Part shown: positions 37,358 to 46,035 of the stretch, one piece after another
Numbering within the stretch: the stretch's first letter is position 1
Layout: each line of letters opens with the position of its first letter
Source of the DNA: Mycobacterium sp. E2733
Lineage (GTDB): Bacteria; Actinomycetota; Actinomycetes; Mycobacteriales; Mycobacteriaceae
DNA: 49,507 bases
Assembly (NCBI RefSeq): GCF_001667585.1
Contig: NZ_LZJZ01000116.1
Coordinates: 1-49,507, forward strand
Direction: 5' to 3'
The notes under the pieces: model-generated
Seen by the model: the letters and a program-made list of their open reading frames with translations, nothing else
Database searches by the model: none
What the model was told of the DNA's origin: nothing
Position numbers and translations under genes: made by a program

Positions 37358-39079
37358 GTGAGTGGTTCGCTCGGCCTGTCGATCGGCGTTGCCAACCTGG
37401 TCGCGGCATGTGCGGGTGGCACGCCGTTGACCCGCAGCTCCGTACTGACAGTTTTTCCGCACCGGGCAGCCGAGGTCGGTGACCCGCAATCGGGCTCGAC
37501 GGATTCCGGCCTAGTGCTCAGCGGATTTGTCGAGCGCGTGGGACACTCCTCTCCTCTGGTGGCGGCCGATGGGACAACCCACAGCGCCGAGACGCTGACG
37601 GCCGAAGCGCTCGATGCGATGGCACGCGCGGTCGGCTACGGCGCGCCCGTCACCGTTGCGGTCCCCGCGTACTGGTCGGCGGACCAAGTCAGTTTGCTGC
37701 GCGACGGGTTGTTCGCACAGCCGGGCCTCACACCGCCCGGCGGCGCGCCTCCGGTGACGATCCCGGATGCCACGGCCGCGCTCGCGGCTCTGCACTCGAA
37801 GCCGGGATTCCCGACCGACGGCATCGTCACGCTGTGTGACTTCGGTGCCGGCGGGACCAGCGTCACCTTGACCGATGCGGCGTCGAACTTTCAGCAGATC
37901 GGCCCCACGGTTCGATACGGCGAGTTCTCCGGCAACGGGATCGACCAGTTGATCCTGCGCAACCTGCATACGGGCGACAACGTTGCCGAAGACACCGACC
38001 GCGCGGGCACCAAACCGATGGGATCGTTGAGCCGTCGGTTCGACGAATGCCGGCGCGCCAAGGAGCAGTTGTCGGCGGCGACGGTGACCGTCGTTCCGGC
38101 CGAGATGCCCGGTTTCGGTCAAGACGTCCGGTTGTCCCGCAGCGAGTTCGAGGACATGATCTCCGAGCCGCTGGAGCAATTCGTCTCAGCTGTCGAGGAC
38201 ATATTGGACCGCAACGGAATTCCCAGGGGCCGCCTGGCCGCTGCCGCGACCGTGGGCGGCGGAGCCTGCATCCCACTGATCACCTCACGGCTGTCGGCGC
38301 GCCTGGATGTCCCGATCTTCACCACGCCGCAACCCGCGTTCACCGCGGCGATCGGCGCCGCAGAGCTGGGCCGGCAGCGATCCTCGCCGGGTGTCCCGAC
38401 GGCCCAGGGTCCCGTGCCGGAGACACCGACCGACCTGGCGCCGGCCGGATGGGCGATTCAGGCCGCGAGTGAGGCCGCCGGAGAATCGGCCGCCGACGAG
38501 GACCCGGCGGCGACCTACCGCGCCCTGGCGTGGTCGCAAGCCGCCGACGCGGACGCCGACCCGATCCCCTATGTGGGCGACGACGCAGGCTATGAAGACG
38601 CTGCACCGGTTCCCTATGTCGCCGCGCGCAGGCGTTGGTATACCCGCCCGGGGTTCGTCGTGGGCGTGACCGCGGTCACCGCCGTCGCCTTGGTGGGGAT
38701 GGTCGTGGCCGCGGTGTTCGGATTGACCTCTGTGAAAAGTCCGACCGGGACCCCCACGGGTGTCACCTCGCCGGTGGAATCGTCGGCAGTCCCGCAGGAG
38801 TCGGAGCTACCGTCCTCGACCATCCCGAGCCCCTCGGCGGCCCCACCGCCGCCGACCACCGTGACCACGGTGACCACGGTGACCAACGCGCCGACCACGA
38901 CGGTCTGGGAAACCACCCGGCCGCCGTCGAGCACCACCACCCGGTCGACCCCGACCTCGCCGACGACGACCACCCCAAGTACCACGGCGCAGACCACTAC
39001 TGGCTACCCGACGACGACTGCCTACCCGACGACGACGCCGCCCTGGCCGCTGACGACGTCGCCGCCATGGGGCTACTGA
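37358..39079 (+). CDS. Hsp70-like membrane-anchored protein 2
   Basis: 573 residues, a tandem paralogue of the previous gene. LGLSIGVANLVAACAGG, VTVAVPAYWSADQ, VTLCDFGAGGTSVTL and AAAATVGGGACIPLIT are the matching blocks. Ser8, Val11 and Ala12 again replace the catalytic Asp and Thr pair. The linker has LAWSQAADADADPIPYVGDD and a second PVPYV, then RRWYTRPGF and one membrane helix (about 431-455). The Thr/Pro tail (TVTTVTTVTNAPTTTVW, then TTTAYPTTTPPWPLTTS) carries Tyr and Trp. The gap before the gene is 82 bases. GTG 37358 is the start. Confidence 0.82.
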   Translation: MSGSLGLSIGVANLVAACAGGTPLTRSSVLTVFPHRAAEVGDPQSGSTDSGLVLSGFVERVGHSSPLVAADGTTHSAETLTAEALDAMARAVGYGAPVTVAVPAYWSADQVSLLRDGLFAQPGLTPPGGAPPVTIPDATAALAALHSKPGFPTDGIVTLCDFGAGGTSVTLTDAASNFQQIGPTVRYGEFSGNGIDQLILRNLHTGDNVAEDTDRAGTKPMGSLSRRFDECRRAKEQLSAATVTVVPAEMPGFGQDVRLSRSEFEDMISEPLEQFVSAVEDILDRNGIPRGRLAAAATVGGGACIPLITSRLSARLDVPIFTTPQPAFTAAIGAAELGRQRSSPGVPTAQGPVPETPTDLAPAGWAIQAASEAAGESAADEDPAATYRALAWSQAADADADPIPYVGDDAGYEDAAPVPYVAARRRWYTRPGFVVGVTAVTAVALVGMVVAAVFGLTSVKSPTGTPTGVTSPVESSAVPQESELPSSTIPSPSAAPPPPTTVTTVTTVTNAPTTTVWETTRPPSSTTTRSTPTSPTTTTPSTTAQTTTGYPTTTAYPTTTPPWPLTTSPPWGY

Positions 39080-39141
39080 CGCCGGTGCAGGCGCCGACTG
39101 TCAAGCCCGGCTCAACCGACGGCCAGCGCAAGCCCGAACCT

Positions 39142-39160
39142 CTAAGTTAGGGCAGCCTTT
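39142..39160. promoter_or_regulatory. possible IdeR-type iron box
   Basis: CTAAGTTAGGGCAGCCTTT matches 13 of 19 positions of the IdeR consensus TTAGGTTAGGCTAACCTAA. It lies 95 bases before the Fe-S reductase start. The match is modest. The rest of the 39080-39254 gap shows no gene. Confidence 0.35.
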
Positions 39161-39254
39161 CTCGCGGCGAAAGCTGCGGAGATGCAACTATGAGCAGGGC
39201 TAAGCAGGCAAACAATTCGCAGGCTGAATCAAAGATGCATTGGGGAGACCTTCT

Positions 39255-42158
39255 GTGACCACGCAGATGCTGATCAGACTCATCGTGGGCATGGGCATGA
39301 CGCTGGTTGTGGCCGCGCTCGCCGGACGTCGGGTGCTGTGGCTGTTCAAGCTGATCACGTCGGGAAAGCCCGCCCCCGGTCACACCAACGATCCCGGCCG
39401 GCGAATCTGGACTGAAGTCGCCGAGGTTTTCGGGCAGCGCCGCCTGCTCAAGTGGTCGATCCCCGGCCTGGCCCACTTCTTCACCATGTGGGGCTTCTTC
39501 ATCCTGCTCACGGTCTACATCGAGGCCTACGGCCTGCTGTTCCAGGACAACTTCCACATCCCGATCATCGGGCGCTGGGACGCGCTGGGCTTCCTGCAGG
39601 ACTTCTTCGCGACCGCCGTCTTCCTCGGCATCACTACCTTCGCCATCATTCGGCTGATGCGCAGCCCGCGCGAGATCGGCCGCTCGTCGCGGTTCTACGG
39701 CTCGCACACCGGCGGCGCGTGGCTGGTGCTGCTGATGATCTTCAACGTCATCTGGACCTACGTGCTGGTCCGCGGGTCGGCGGTCAACAACGGCACACTG
39801 CCCTACGGCAACGGCGCCTTCCTGTCCCAGCTCTTCGGCGCGATCCTGCGCCCGCTCGGCCAGCCCGCCAACCAGATCATCGAGACGACGGCCCTGCTGC
39901 TGCACATCGCCGTCATGCTGGCCTTCCTCATCATCGTGCTGCACTCCAAGCACCTGCATATCTTCACCGCGCCGATCAACGTCATCTTCAAGCGGCTGCC
40001 CGACGGGCTGGGCCCGCTGCTGCCGATCGAGGCCGACGGCAAGCCGATCGACTTCGAAAACCCGCCAGACGACGCCGAGTTCGGCCGCGGCAAGGTCGAG
40101 GACTTCAGCTGGAAGGCCATGCTGGACTTCGCCACCTGCACCGAATGCGGTCGCTGCCAGTCGCAGTGCCCGGCCTGGAACACCGGCAAGCCGCTGTCTC
40201 CCAAGCTCGTCATCATGGATCTGCGCGACCACTGGATGGCCAAGGCGCCCTACATCCTCGGCGATAAGGAATCGCCCGCCGAGAACACCCCGGAGGGCGG
40301 GATCGGCGAGGAACTGGCCGGCGAGAAGCACGCCGAGGCGCACCACGTCCCGGAGTCGGGCTTCGGCCGCGTCATGGGTTCGGGCCCGGAGCAGGCCAGC
40401 CGCCCGCTGGTCGGCACCGTCGAGCAGGGCGGCGTCATCGATCCCGACGTGCTGTGGTCCTGTGTCACCTGCGGCGCGTGCGTCGAGCAGTGCCCGGTGG
40501 ACATCGAGCACGTCGACCACATCGTCGACATGCGCCGCTACCAGGTGATGATGGAATCCGAGTTCCCCTCGGAACTTTCGGTGCTGTTCAAGAACCTGGA
40601 GACCAAGGCCAACCCGTGGGGCCAGAACGCGTCCGACCGGACCAACTGGATCGACGAGGTGGACTTCGACGTTCCCGTCTACGGCGAGGACGTGGACAGC
40701 TTCGACGGCTTCGAGTACCTGTTCTGGGTCGGCTGCGCCGGCGCCTACGACGACAAGGCCAAGAAGACCACCAAGGCCGTCGCGGAATTGCTTGCCATCG
40801 CCGGGGTGAAGTACCTGGTGCTGGGCACCGGCGAAACCTGCAACGGCGACTCCGCGCGCCGCTCGGGCAACGAGTTCCTCTTCCAGCAGCTGGCGCAGCA
40901 GGCCGTCGAGACCCTGGACGGGGTGTTCGAGGGCGTGGAGACCGTCGACCGCAAGATCGTCGTCACCTGCCCGCACTGCTTCAACACGCTGGGCCGCGAA
41001 TACCGCCAGCTGGGCTCGAACTACTCGGTGTTGCACCACACCCAGCTGCTCAACCGGCTGATCCGGGACAACAAGCTGGTGCCGGTGACGCCGGTCTCGC
41101 AAGACATCACCTACCACGACCCCTGCTACCTGGGCCGGCACAACAAGGTGTATGAGGCGCCGCGGGAGCTGATCGGGGCGGCGGGGGCCAATCTCACCGA
41201 GATGCCGCGCCACGCCGAGCGCAGCTTCTGCTGCGGTGCGGGCGGCGCGCGGATGTGGATGGAAGAGCACATCGGCAAGCGGATCAACCATGAACGCGTC
41301 GACGAGGCGCTGGCCACCAACGCCGCCACGATCGCCACCGGGTGCCCGTTCTGCCGGGTGATGATCACCGACGGCGTGAACGACCGGCAGGAGGAGGCCG
41401 GCCGCACCGGCGTGGAGGTGCTCGACGTCGCCCAGATACTGCTCGGGTCGCTCGAGTACGACAAGGCGACGCTGCCGGAGAAGGGCACGGCCGCTAAGGA
41501 GGCCGAGAAGCGGGCGGCTCAGGCGCCCAAGGCCACCGCGACGGTCGAGGCACCGGCCAAGGAGACCAAGGAGGCGCCCGCCGAGGCGGCCCCGAAGTCC
41601 GAGGCCGCGCCCGCCGCACCCGCCGCGCCGGCCGCGCCCGCCAAGGGGCTGGGCATCGCCGGAGGCGCCAAGAAGCCCGGCGCCAAGAAGGCGGCGCCCG
41701 CCCAGGCCGGGGCCAAGACGGAGGCACCGGCTCAGTCCACCGCGGCGCCCGCCGCCCCGGCCAAGGGATTGGGCCTGGCGGCGGGGGCGAAGCGACCCGG
41801 CGCCAAGAAGGCCGCGCCGGCCGCCGAAGCACCCAAGGCCGAGGCCGCGCCGAAGGCCGAACCGGCCGCCGACGAGGGCAAGGCCGAGGAGAAGCCCGCC
41901 GAGAAGGCGCCCGCCGCCCCGGTCAAGGGCCTGGGCATCGCCACGGGCGCGAAGCGACCCGGCGCGAAGAAGGCCGCACCGGCCGCCGAAGCACCCAAGG
42001 CCGAGGCCGCGCCGAAGTCCGAACCGGCGGCGGCCGAGCCCGAGCCGGCGCCCAAGGCCGAGCCGGCACAGGAGACCGACGGCGCCGACGCCCCGTCCGG
42101 CCCGCCGGCGAAGGGGCTGGGCATCGCGCGCGGAGCCCGTCCGCCGGGCAAGCGCTGA
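39255..42158 (+). CDS. membrane heme/iron-sulfur oxidoreductase, Rv0338c-like (HdrDE/GlpC type)
   Basis: 967 residues from GTG 39255 (GGGGAG upstream). The N-terminus holds about five membrane helices of the NarI cytochrome-b type. Two [4Fe-4S] motifs follow: CTECGRCQSQCP near 294 and CVTCGACVEQCP near 402. Two Cys-rich CCG domains hold CPHCFNTLG, HDPCYLGRHN and CCGAGGARMW (about 572-662). It should move electrons between a membrane quinone pool and a cytosolic partner; the partner is unknown. It resembles Rv0338c, an essential M. tuberculosis protein. A 225-residue Ala/Lys/Pro tail follows (see repeat). Confidence 0.9.
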   Translation: MTTQMLIRLIVGMGMTLVVAALAGRRVLWLFKLITSGKPAPGHTNDPGRRIWTEVAEVFGQRRLLKWSIPGLAHFFTMWGFFILLTVYIEAYGLLFQDNFHIPIIGRWDALGFLQDFFATAVFLGITTFAIIRLMRSPREIGRSSRFYGSHTGGAWLVLLMIFNVIWTYVLVRGSAVNNGTLPYGNGAFLSQLFGAILRPLGQPANQIIETTALLLHIAVMLAFLIIVLHSKHLHIFTAPINVIFKRLPDGLGPLLPIEADGKPIDFENPPDDAEFGRGKVEDFSWKAMLDFATCTECGRCQSQCPAWNTGKPLSPKLVIMDLRDHWMAKAPYILGDKESPAENTPEGGIGEELAGEKHAEAHHVPESGFGRVMGSGPEQASRPLVGTVEQGGVIDPDVLWSCVTCGACVEQCPVDIEHVDHIVDMRRYQVMMESEFPSELSVLFKNLETKANPWGQNASDRTNWIDEVDFDVPVYGEDVDSFDGFEYLFWVGCAGAYDDKAKKTTKAVAELLAIAGVKYLVLGTGETCNGDSARRSGNEFLFQQLAQQAVETLDGVFEGVETVDRKIVVTCPHCFNTLGREYRQLGSNYSVLHHTQLLNRLIRDNKLVPVTPVSQDITYHDPCYLGRHNKVYEAPRELIGAAGANLTEMPRHAERSFCCGAGGARMWMEEHIGKRINHERVDEALATNAATIATGCPFCRVMITDGVNDRQEEAGRTGVEVLDVAQILLGSLEYDKATLPEKGTAAKEAEKRAAQAPKATATVEAPAKETKEAPAEAAPKSEAAPAAPAAPAAPAKGLGIAGGAKKPGAKKAAPAQAGAKTEAPAQSTAAPAAPAKGLGLAAGAKRPGAKKAAPAAEAPKAEAAPKAEPAADEGKAEEKPAEKAPAAPVKGLGIATGAKRPGAKKAAPAAEAPKAEAAPKSEPAAAEPEPAPKAEPAQETDGADAPSGPPAKGLGIARGARPPGKR
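41642..42155 (+). repeat. Ala/Lys/Pro repeats with four KGLGIA units at the Fe-S reductase C-terminus
   Basis: Four units begin KGLG[IL]A near 41642, 41762, 41929 and 42112. Three continue as xGA[KR][KR]PGAKKAAPA and the last ends as GARPPGKR. Between units 2 and 3 a block (APAAEAPKAEAAPK) repeats nearly exactly in the DNA (around 41789-41860 and 41948-42019). The tail is highly basic and disordered. Confidence 0.8.
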
Positions 42159-42217
42159 CCTGTGATTTTGCCGCTTGACAGCAAATTTCGGTGGACACAG
42201 GTGGCACCATTGGTGAC

Positions 42218-43480
42218 GTGACCACTCACCAGCTGCCACTGAACGCCTCCGCGCACCACCGGCAGCGCATCTTCGCGCAGTCGTCCAAGCTTCAGGGCGT
42301 CCTGTACGAGATCCGCGGCCCGGTGCACCAGCACGCCGCGCGGCTCGAGGCCGAAGGGCACCGCATCCTCAAGCTCAACATCGGCAACCCGGCGCCGTTC
42401 GGCTTCGAGGCGCCCGACGTGATCATGCGCGACATGATCCAGGCGCTGCCGTACGCGCAGGGTTACTCCGATTCGCAGGGCATCCTGCCCGCGCGCCGGG
42501 CGGTGGTCACCCGCTACGAGCTGGTCGAGGGCTTTCCGCGGTTCGACGTCGACGACGTCTACCTCGGCAACGGGTGCTCCGAGCTGATCACGATGACGCT
42601 GCAGGCCCTGCTCGACAACGGCGACGAGGTGTTGATCCCGTCGCCGGACTACCCGCTGTGGACGGCGTCGACATCCCTGGCCGGCGGCACGCCCGTGCAC
42701 TACCTGTGCGACGAGACGCAGGCGTGGCAGCCCGACATCGCCGACCTCGAGTCCAAGATCACCGAGCGCACCAAGGCGCTGGTCGTCATCAACCCCAACA
42801 ACCCGACCGGCGCCGTCTACAGCCGCGAGGTCCTCACCCAGATGGTGGAGCTGGCGCGCAAGCACGAACTGCTGCTGCTCGCCGACGAGATCTACGACAA
42901 GATCCTCTACGACGACGCCAAGCACATCAACGTGGCCACGTTGGCGCCGGACATGTTGTGCCTCACGTTCAACGGGCTGTCCAAGGCCTACCGGGTTGCC
43001 GGCTACCGCGCGGGCTGGCTGGCGATCACCGGCCCCAAGGACCACGCCGAGAGCTTCATCGAGGGCATCAACCTGCTGGCCAACATGCGGCTATGCCCCA
43101 ACGTTCCGGCCCAGCACGGCATCCAGGTGGCCCTCGGTGGCCACCAGAGCATCGAGGACCTGGTGCTGCCCGGCGGGCGGCTGCTCGAGCAGCGCGACGT
43201 CGCCTGGGAGAAACTCAACGAGATTCCCGGGGTGTCCTGCGTCAAACCCGAGGGCGCGCTGTACGCCTTCCCACGGCTGGACCCCGAGGTCTACGACATC
43301 ACCGACGACGAACAGCTCGTCCTCGACCTCCTGCTGCAGGAGAAGATCCTGGTCACCCAGGGCACCGGATTCAATTGGCCGGCACCGGATCACCTGCGCA
43401 TCGTGACGCTGCCGTGGGCCCGCGACCTGGCCGCGGCGATCGAGCGGCTGGGCAACTTCCTGGTCAGCTATCGCCAGTAA
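42218..43480 (+). CDS. aspC: PLP aminotransferase, AspC/AlaA-like (Rv0337c type)
   Basis: 420 residues of fold-type I aminotransferase, probably alanine or aspartate with 2-oxoglutarate. NIGNPAPFGFEAP near the start, INPNNPTGAVYS, LLADEIYDKILYDD, and FNGLSKAYRVAGYRAGW with the PLP-binding Lys are all present. The start GTG 42218 (VTTHQLPLNAS) is preferred; GTG 42191 would add nine residues. It follows the Fe-S reductase as in M. tuberculosis (Rv0338c-Rv0337c). Confidence 0.9.
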   Translation: MTTHQLPLNASAHHRQRIFAQSSKLQGVLYEIRGPVHQHAARLEAEGHRILKLNIGNPAPFGFEAPDVIMRDMIQALPYAQGYSDSQGILPARRAVVTRYELVEGFPRFDVDDVYLGNGCSELITMTLQALLDNGDEVLIPSPDYPLWTASTSLAGGTPVHYLCDETQAWQPDIADLESKITERTKALVVINPNNPTGAVYSREVLTQMVELARKHELLLLADEIYDKILYDDAKHINVATLAPDMLCLTFNGLSKAYRVAGYRAGWLAITGPKDHAESFIEGINLLANMRLCPNVPAQHGIQVALGGHQSIEDLVLPGGRLLEQRDVAWEKLNEIPGVSCVKPEGALYAFPRLDPEVYDITDDEQLVLDLLLQEKILVTQGTGFNWPAPDHLRIVTLPWARDLAAAIERLGNFLVSYRQ

Positions 43481-43515
43481 GCACCTTCGCACCCGGCGCC
43501 TCTACGGTGGACCGG

Positions 43516-44784
43516 GTGACGCACTCGCACTCGCATTCACACAGCCTGTCCGGCCCGGCGCCGGTTGAGTCGCTGCCCGCCAGGATCGTCGTCGGGCTGC
43601 TGGTCGCGATCGGGGTGGCGGTCGTGGGTGGCGCCATCGCGCTGTGGCCCAGCCGGCAGCACGTCGCCATCCCGATGCCCTTCCAGAACGCGGCCGGCGG
43701 CGCCGTGAGCACGCAGGCAGGGCACGTGCTGTCCAGCGGCATGGGCGACTGCGGCAGCCCGTCGGTCAGTCAGGTGCTCACCACCGCGCCCCAGCCGGCA
43801 CCGCCGGGCGCGGGGCGGTGCGTGCTGACCCAGGTGGCCATCGATTCCGGGCCCAACGCGGGTGCCAACACGTTGTTGGAGTCCTCCCCCGGCCCCGGTC
43901 AGCCGAAATTCGCTGTGGGAGACCATATTCGGCTTGTCCGGCAGGTCGACGAGCAAGGCGCCACCAGCTACGCGTTCTACGACTTCGAACGCGGCTGGTC
44001 GTTGGTCGCCCTGGCCATCGCGTTCGCGGTGGTGGTCGTCGCCGTGGCGCGCTGGCGGGGACTCCTCGCGCTGGTGGGCATCGGGGTCGCGTTCGTGGTC
44101 CTGGTGGCGTTCTTGTTGCCGGCGCTCCGCGACGGCGCACCCGCGGTTCCGGTGGCCCTGGTGGCCGCGGCGGCCATCCTCTACGCGGTCATCTATCTGG
44201 CGCACGGTGTGAGTCTGCGGACCAGCGCCGCGCTGCTGGGCACCTTGACCTCGCTGCTGCTAGCCGCGGGTTTGTCCTGGGCGGCAATACAATTGGCACA
44301 TCTGACCGGGTTGTCGGATGACCAGAACGCCGCCGTCAGCGCGTACCTGGGCAACGTCTCGATCAGCGGCCTGCTGCTCGCCGGTTTCATCATCGGGTCG
44401 CTGGGTGTGCTCAACGATGTGACGGTGACGCAGGCGTCGACGGTGTTCGAGCTCGCCCACCTCGGTGGCTCGCGACGCGCGATCTTCTTGGGCGCCATCC
44501 GAGTTGGGCGTGATCACATCGCCAGCACGGTGTACACGCTGGTGCTGGCCTACGCCGGCAGCTCGCTGCCGCTACTGCTGCTGTTCAGCGTGGCCAACCG
44601 CTCGTTGACCGACGTGCTGACCAGCGAGAGCGTGGCCATCGAGATCGCGCGGTCGGCGGTGGGCGGCATCGCGCTGGCGCTCTCGGTGCCGCTGACGACG
44701 GCGATCGCCGCGGCGCTGGCAAAGCCTAGTGAAATCGGCTCCGCTCCAATAGATCCAGCAGATAGCCGCCGTACCCGGACTTGA
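43516..44784 (+). CDS. YibE/F family membrane protein with N-terminal His-Ser repeat
   Basis: 422 residues from GTG 43516 (GGTGGA upstream; GTG 43507 is also possible). HSHSHSHS at residues 3-10 could bind metal. One helix, an outer domain with two Cys (MGDCGSPS, GRCVLTQ) and then about seven helices follow. LAGFIIGSLGVLNDVTVTQA and TVYTLVLAYAGSSLPLLLL mark the YibE/F family. Function is unknown. Its last 59 bases overlap the 3' end of rmlA on the other strand. Confidence 0.85.
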   Translation: MTHSHSHSHSLSGPAPVESLPARIVVGLLVAIGVAVVGGAIALWPSRQHVAIPMPFQNAAGGAVSTQAGHVLSSGMGDCGSPSVSQVLTTAPQPAPPGAGRCVLTQVAIDSGPNAGANTLLESSPGPGQPKFAVGDHIRLVRQVDEQGATSYAFYDFERGWSLVALAIAFAVVVVAVARWRGLLALVGIGVAFVVLVAFLLPALRDGAPAVPVALVAAAAILYAVIYLAHGVSLRTSAALLGTLTSLLLAAGLSWAAIQLAHLTGLSDDQNAAVSAYLGNVSISGLLLAGFIIGSLGVLNDVTVTQASTVFELAHLGGSRRAIFLGAIRVGRDHIASTVYTLVLAYAGSSLPLLLLFSVANRSLTDVLTSESVAIEIARSAVGGIALALSVPLTTAIAAALAKPSEIGSAPIDPADSRRTRT

Positions 44785-45601
44785 GCAGGGTATGGGCCCG
44801 CTCGGCCAACTGCTCGTCGGTGATCCAGCCCCGCTGCCATGCCACTTCCTCGGGAACGCTGACCTTCAGGCCCTGCCGGCGTTCCAGCGTGCGCACGAAG
44901 TCGCTGGCGTCCAGCAGGGAGTCGAACGTGCCGGTGTCGAGCCACGCCGTTCCGCGGGCCATCACCTCGACCGAGAGCTGGCCTCGATTGAGATAGATCT
45001 GGTTGACCTCGGTGATCTCGTATTCGCCGCGCGCCGATTTCTTCAGGCCCCTGGCGATCTCGATCACGTCGTTGTCGTAGAAATACAGGCCGGGCACCGC
45101 GTAATTGGACTTGGGCGTCTTGGGTTTCTCCTCGAGCGACAGCGCCGTGCCGTCGTCACTGAACTCGACGACGCCGTACTCCGACGGGTTGGCCACCCAG
45201 TAGGCGAAAACCGCTCCGCCGCTGATGCTTTGGAAGCGGCTCAGGCTGGTGCCCAACCCTGGGCCGTAGAAGATGTTGTCGCCCAGCACCAATGCCACCG
45301 AGTCGTTGCCGATGTGGTCGGCGCCCAGAACGAAGGCCTGGGCCAGGCCGTCGGGGCTTTCCTGCGTCACGTAGCTGATGTTGATCCCGAACTGCGAGCC
45401 GTCGCCCAAAAGCCGCTGAAAGCCCGCCGCGTCGTGTGGGGTGGTGATCACCAGAATGTCTTGGATCCCGGCCATCATCAGGGTGGACAGCGGGTAGTAG
45501 ATCATCGGTTTGTCGTAAACCGGCAGCAGCTGCTTGCTGATGCCCACGGTGATCGGATGCAGGCGAGTGCCCGAGCCGCCGGCCAAGATGATCCCGCGCA
45601 T
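44726..45601 (-). CDS. rmlA: glucose-1-phosphate thymidylyltransferase
   Basis: 291 residues. The nucleotide loop is GIILAGGSGTRLHPITV, followed by SKQLLPVYDKPMIYYPLS, LVLGDNIFYG and FVRTLERRQGLKVSVPEEVA. It makes dTDP-glucose for dTDP-rhamnose, which links arabinogalactan to peptidoglycan. A strong SD (GGGGGAG) precedes ATG 45601. It is last in a three-gene minus-strand group; the gap to the SnoaL-type gene is 23 bases. Confidence 0.96.
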   Translation of the reverse strand: MRGIILAGGSGTRLHPITVGISKQLLPVYDKPMIYYPLSTLMMAGIQDILVITTPHDAAGFQRLLGDGSQFGINISYVTQESPDGLAQAFVLGADHIGNDSVALVLGDNIFYGPGLGTSLSRFQSISGGAVFAYWVANPSEYGVVEFSDDGTALSLEEKPKTPKSNYAVPGLYFYDNDVIEIARGLKKSARGEYEITEVNQIYLNRGQLSVEVMARGTAWLDTGTFDSLLDASDFVRTLERRQGLKVSVPEEVAWQRGWITDEQLAERAHTLLKSGYGGYLLDLLERSRFH

Positions 45602-45624
45602 GACTGGCTCCCCCTATTCCACGC

Positions 45625-46008
45625 TTAGTTGACGAGGTCGGATTCGGTGAGTTCGGTGGCCGCCAGCGCCGACGCCAGGTCGTCGTGCCGGAAGACGGAC
45701 GTGACGTGGTCGTGCACCACGCGGAATGCCGACGCGGCGGTTGTCACCGCCCCGGGACTGTCCGGGGCGGTGACCTTCTGTTCGACGACCACAACCCCGT
45801 CGTGCACGTACATCCGGCCGAGTTCGGCCGTCGCGTGGCGGGAGGCGGCCCACCCGCGCAGCGCCTCGTGGCCCTGCGCGGCCCCGTGCGCGTCGCCGAT
45901 CTCGATGTCGTCGCTGGACAACGCGACCAGGGTCTCCAGGTCGGCAGCGTTCAGCGCGTCGTGCCATGCCAGGACGGTGGCGATCTCCGAAGTGGTCATG
46001 GGTTGCAA
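45625..46008 (-). CDS. SnoaL/NTF2-like small protein (Rv0333-like)
   Basis: 127 residues (118-127 depending on start; ATG 45999 also fits). The cone-shaped NTF2-like fold is suggested by WHDALNAADLETLVALSS, DDIEIGDAHGAAQGHEALRG and FRVVHDHVTSVFRHDDL. Such proteins are often small hydrolases, isomerases or binding partners. The position between the isomerase-family gene and rmlA is like Rv0332-Rv0333-rmlA in M. tuberculosis. Confidence 0.82.
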   Translation of the reverse strand: MQPMTTSEIATVLAWHDALNAADLETLVALSSDDIEIGDAHGAAQGHEALRGWAASRHATAELGRMYVHDGVVVVEQKVTAPDSPGAVTTAASAFRVVHDHVTSVFRHDDLASALAATELTESDLVN

Positions 46009-46035
46009 GTTACCGTGTGTGCCCCGCCGCCGTGG

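Noticed and set aside
39147..42239. 1030-codon minus-strand frame opposite the Fe-S reductase
   Set aside because: It is longer than the reductase, but only the plus strand shows Fe-S motifs, membrane helices and CCG domains.
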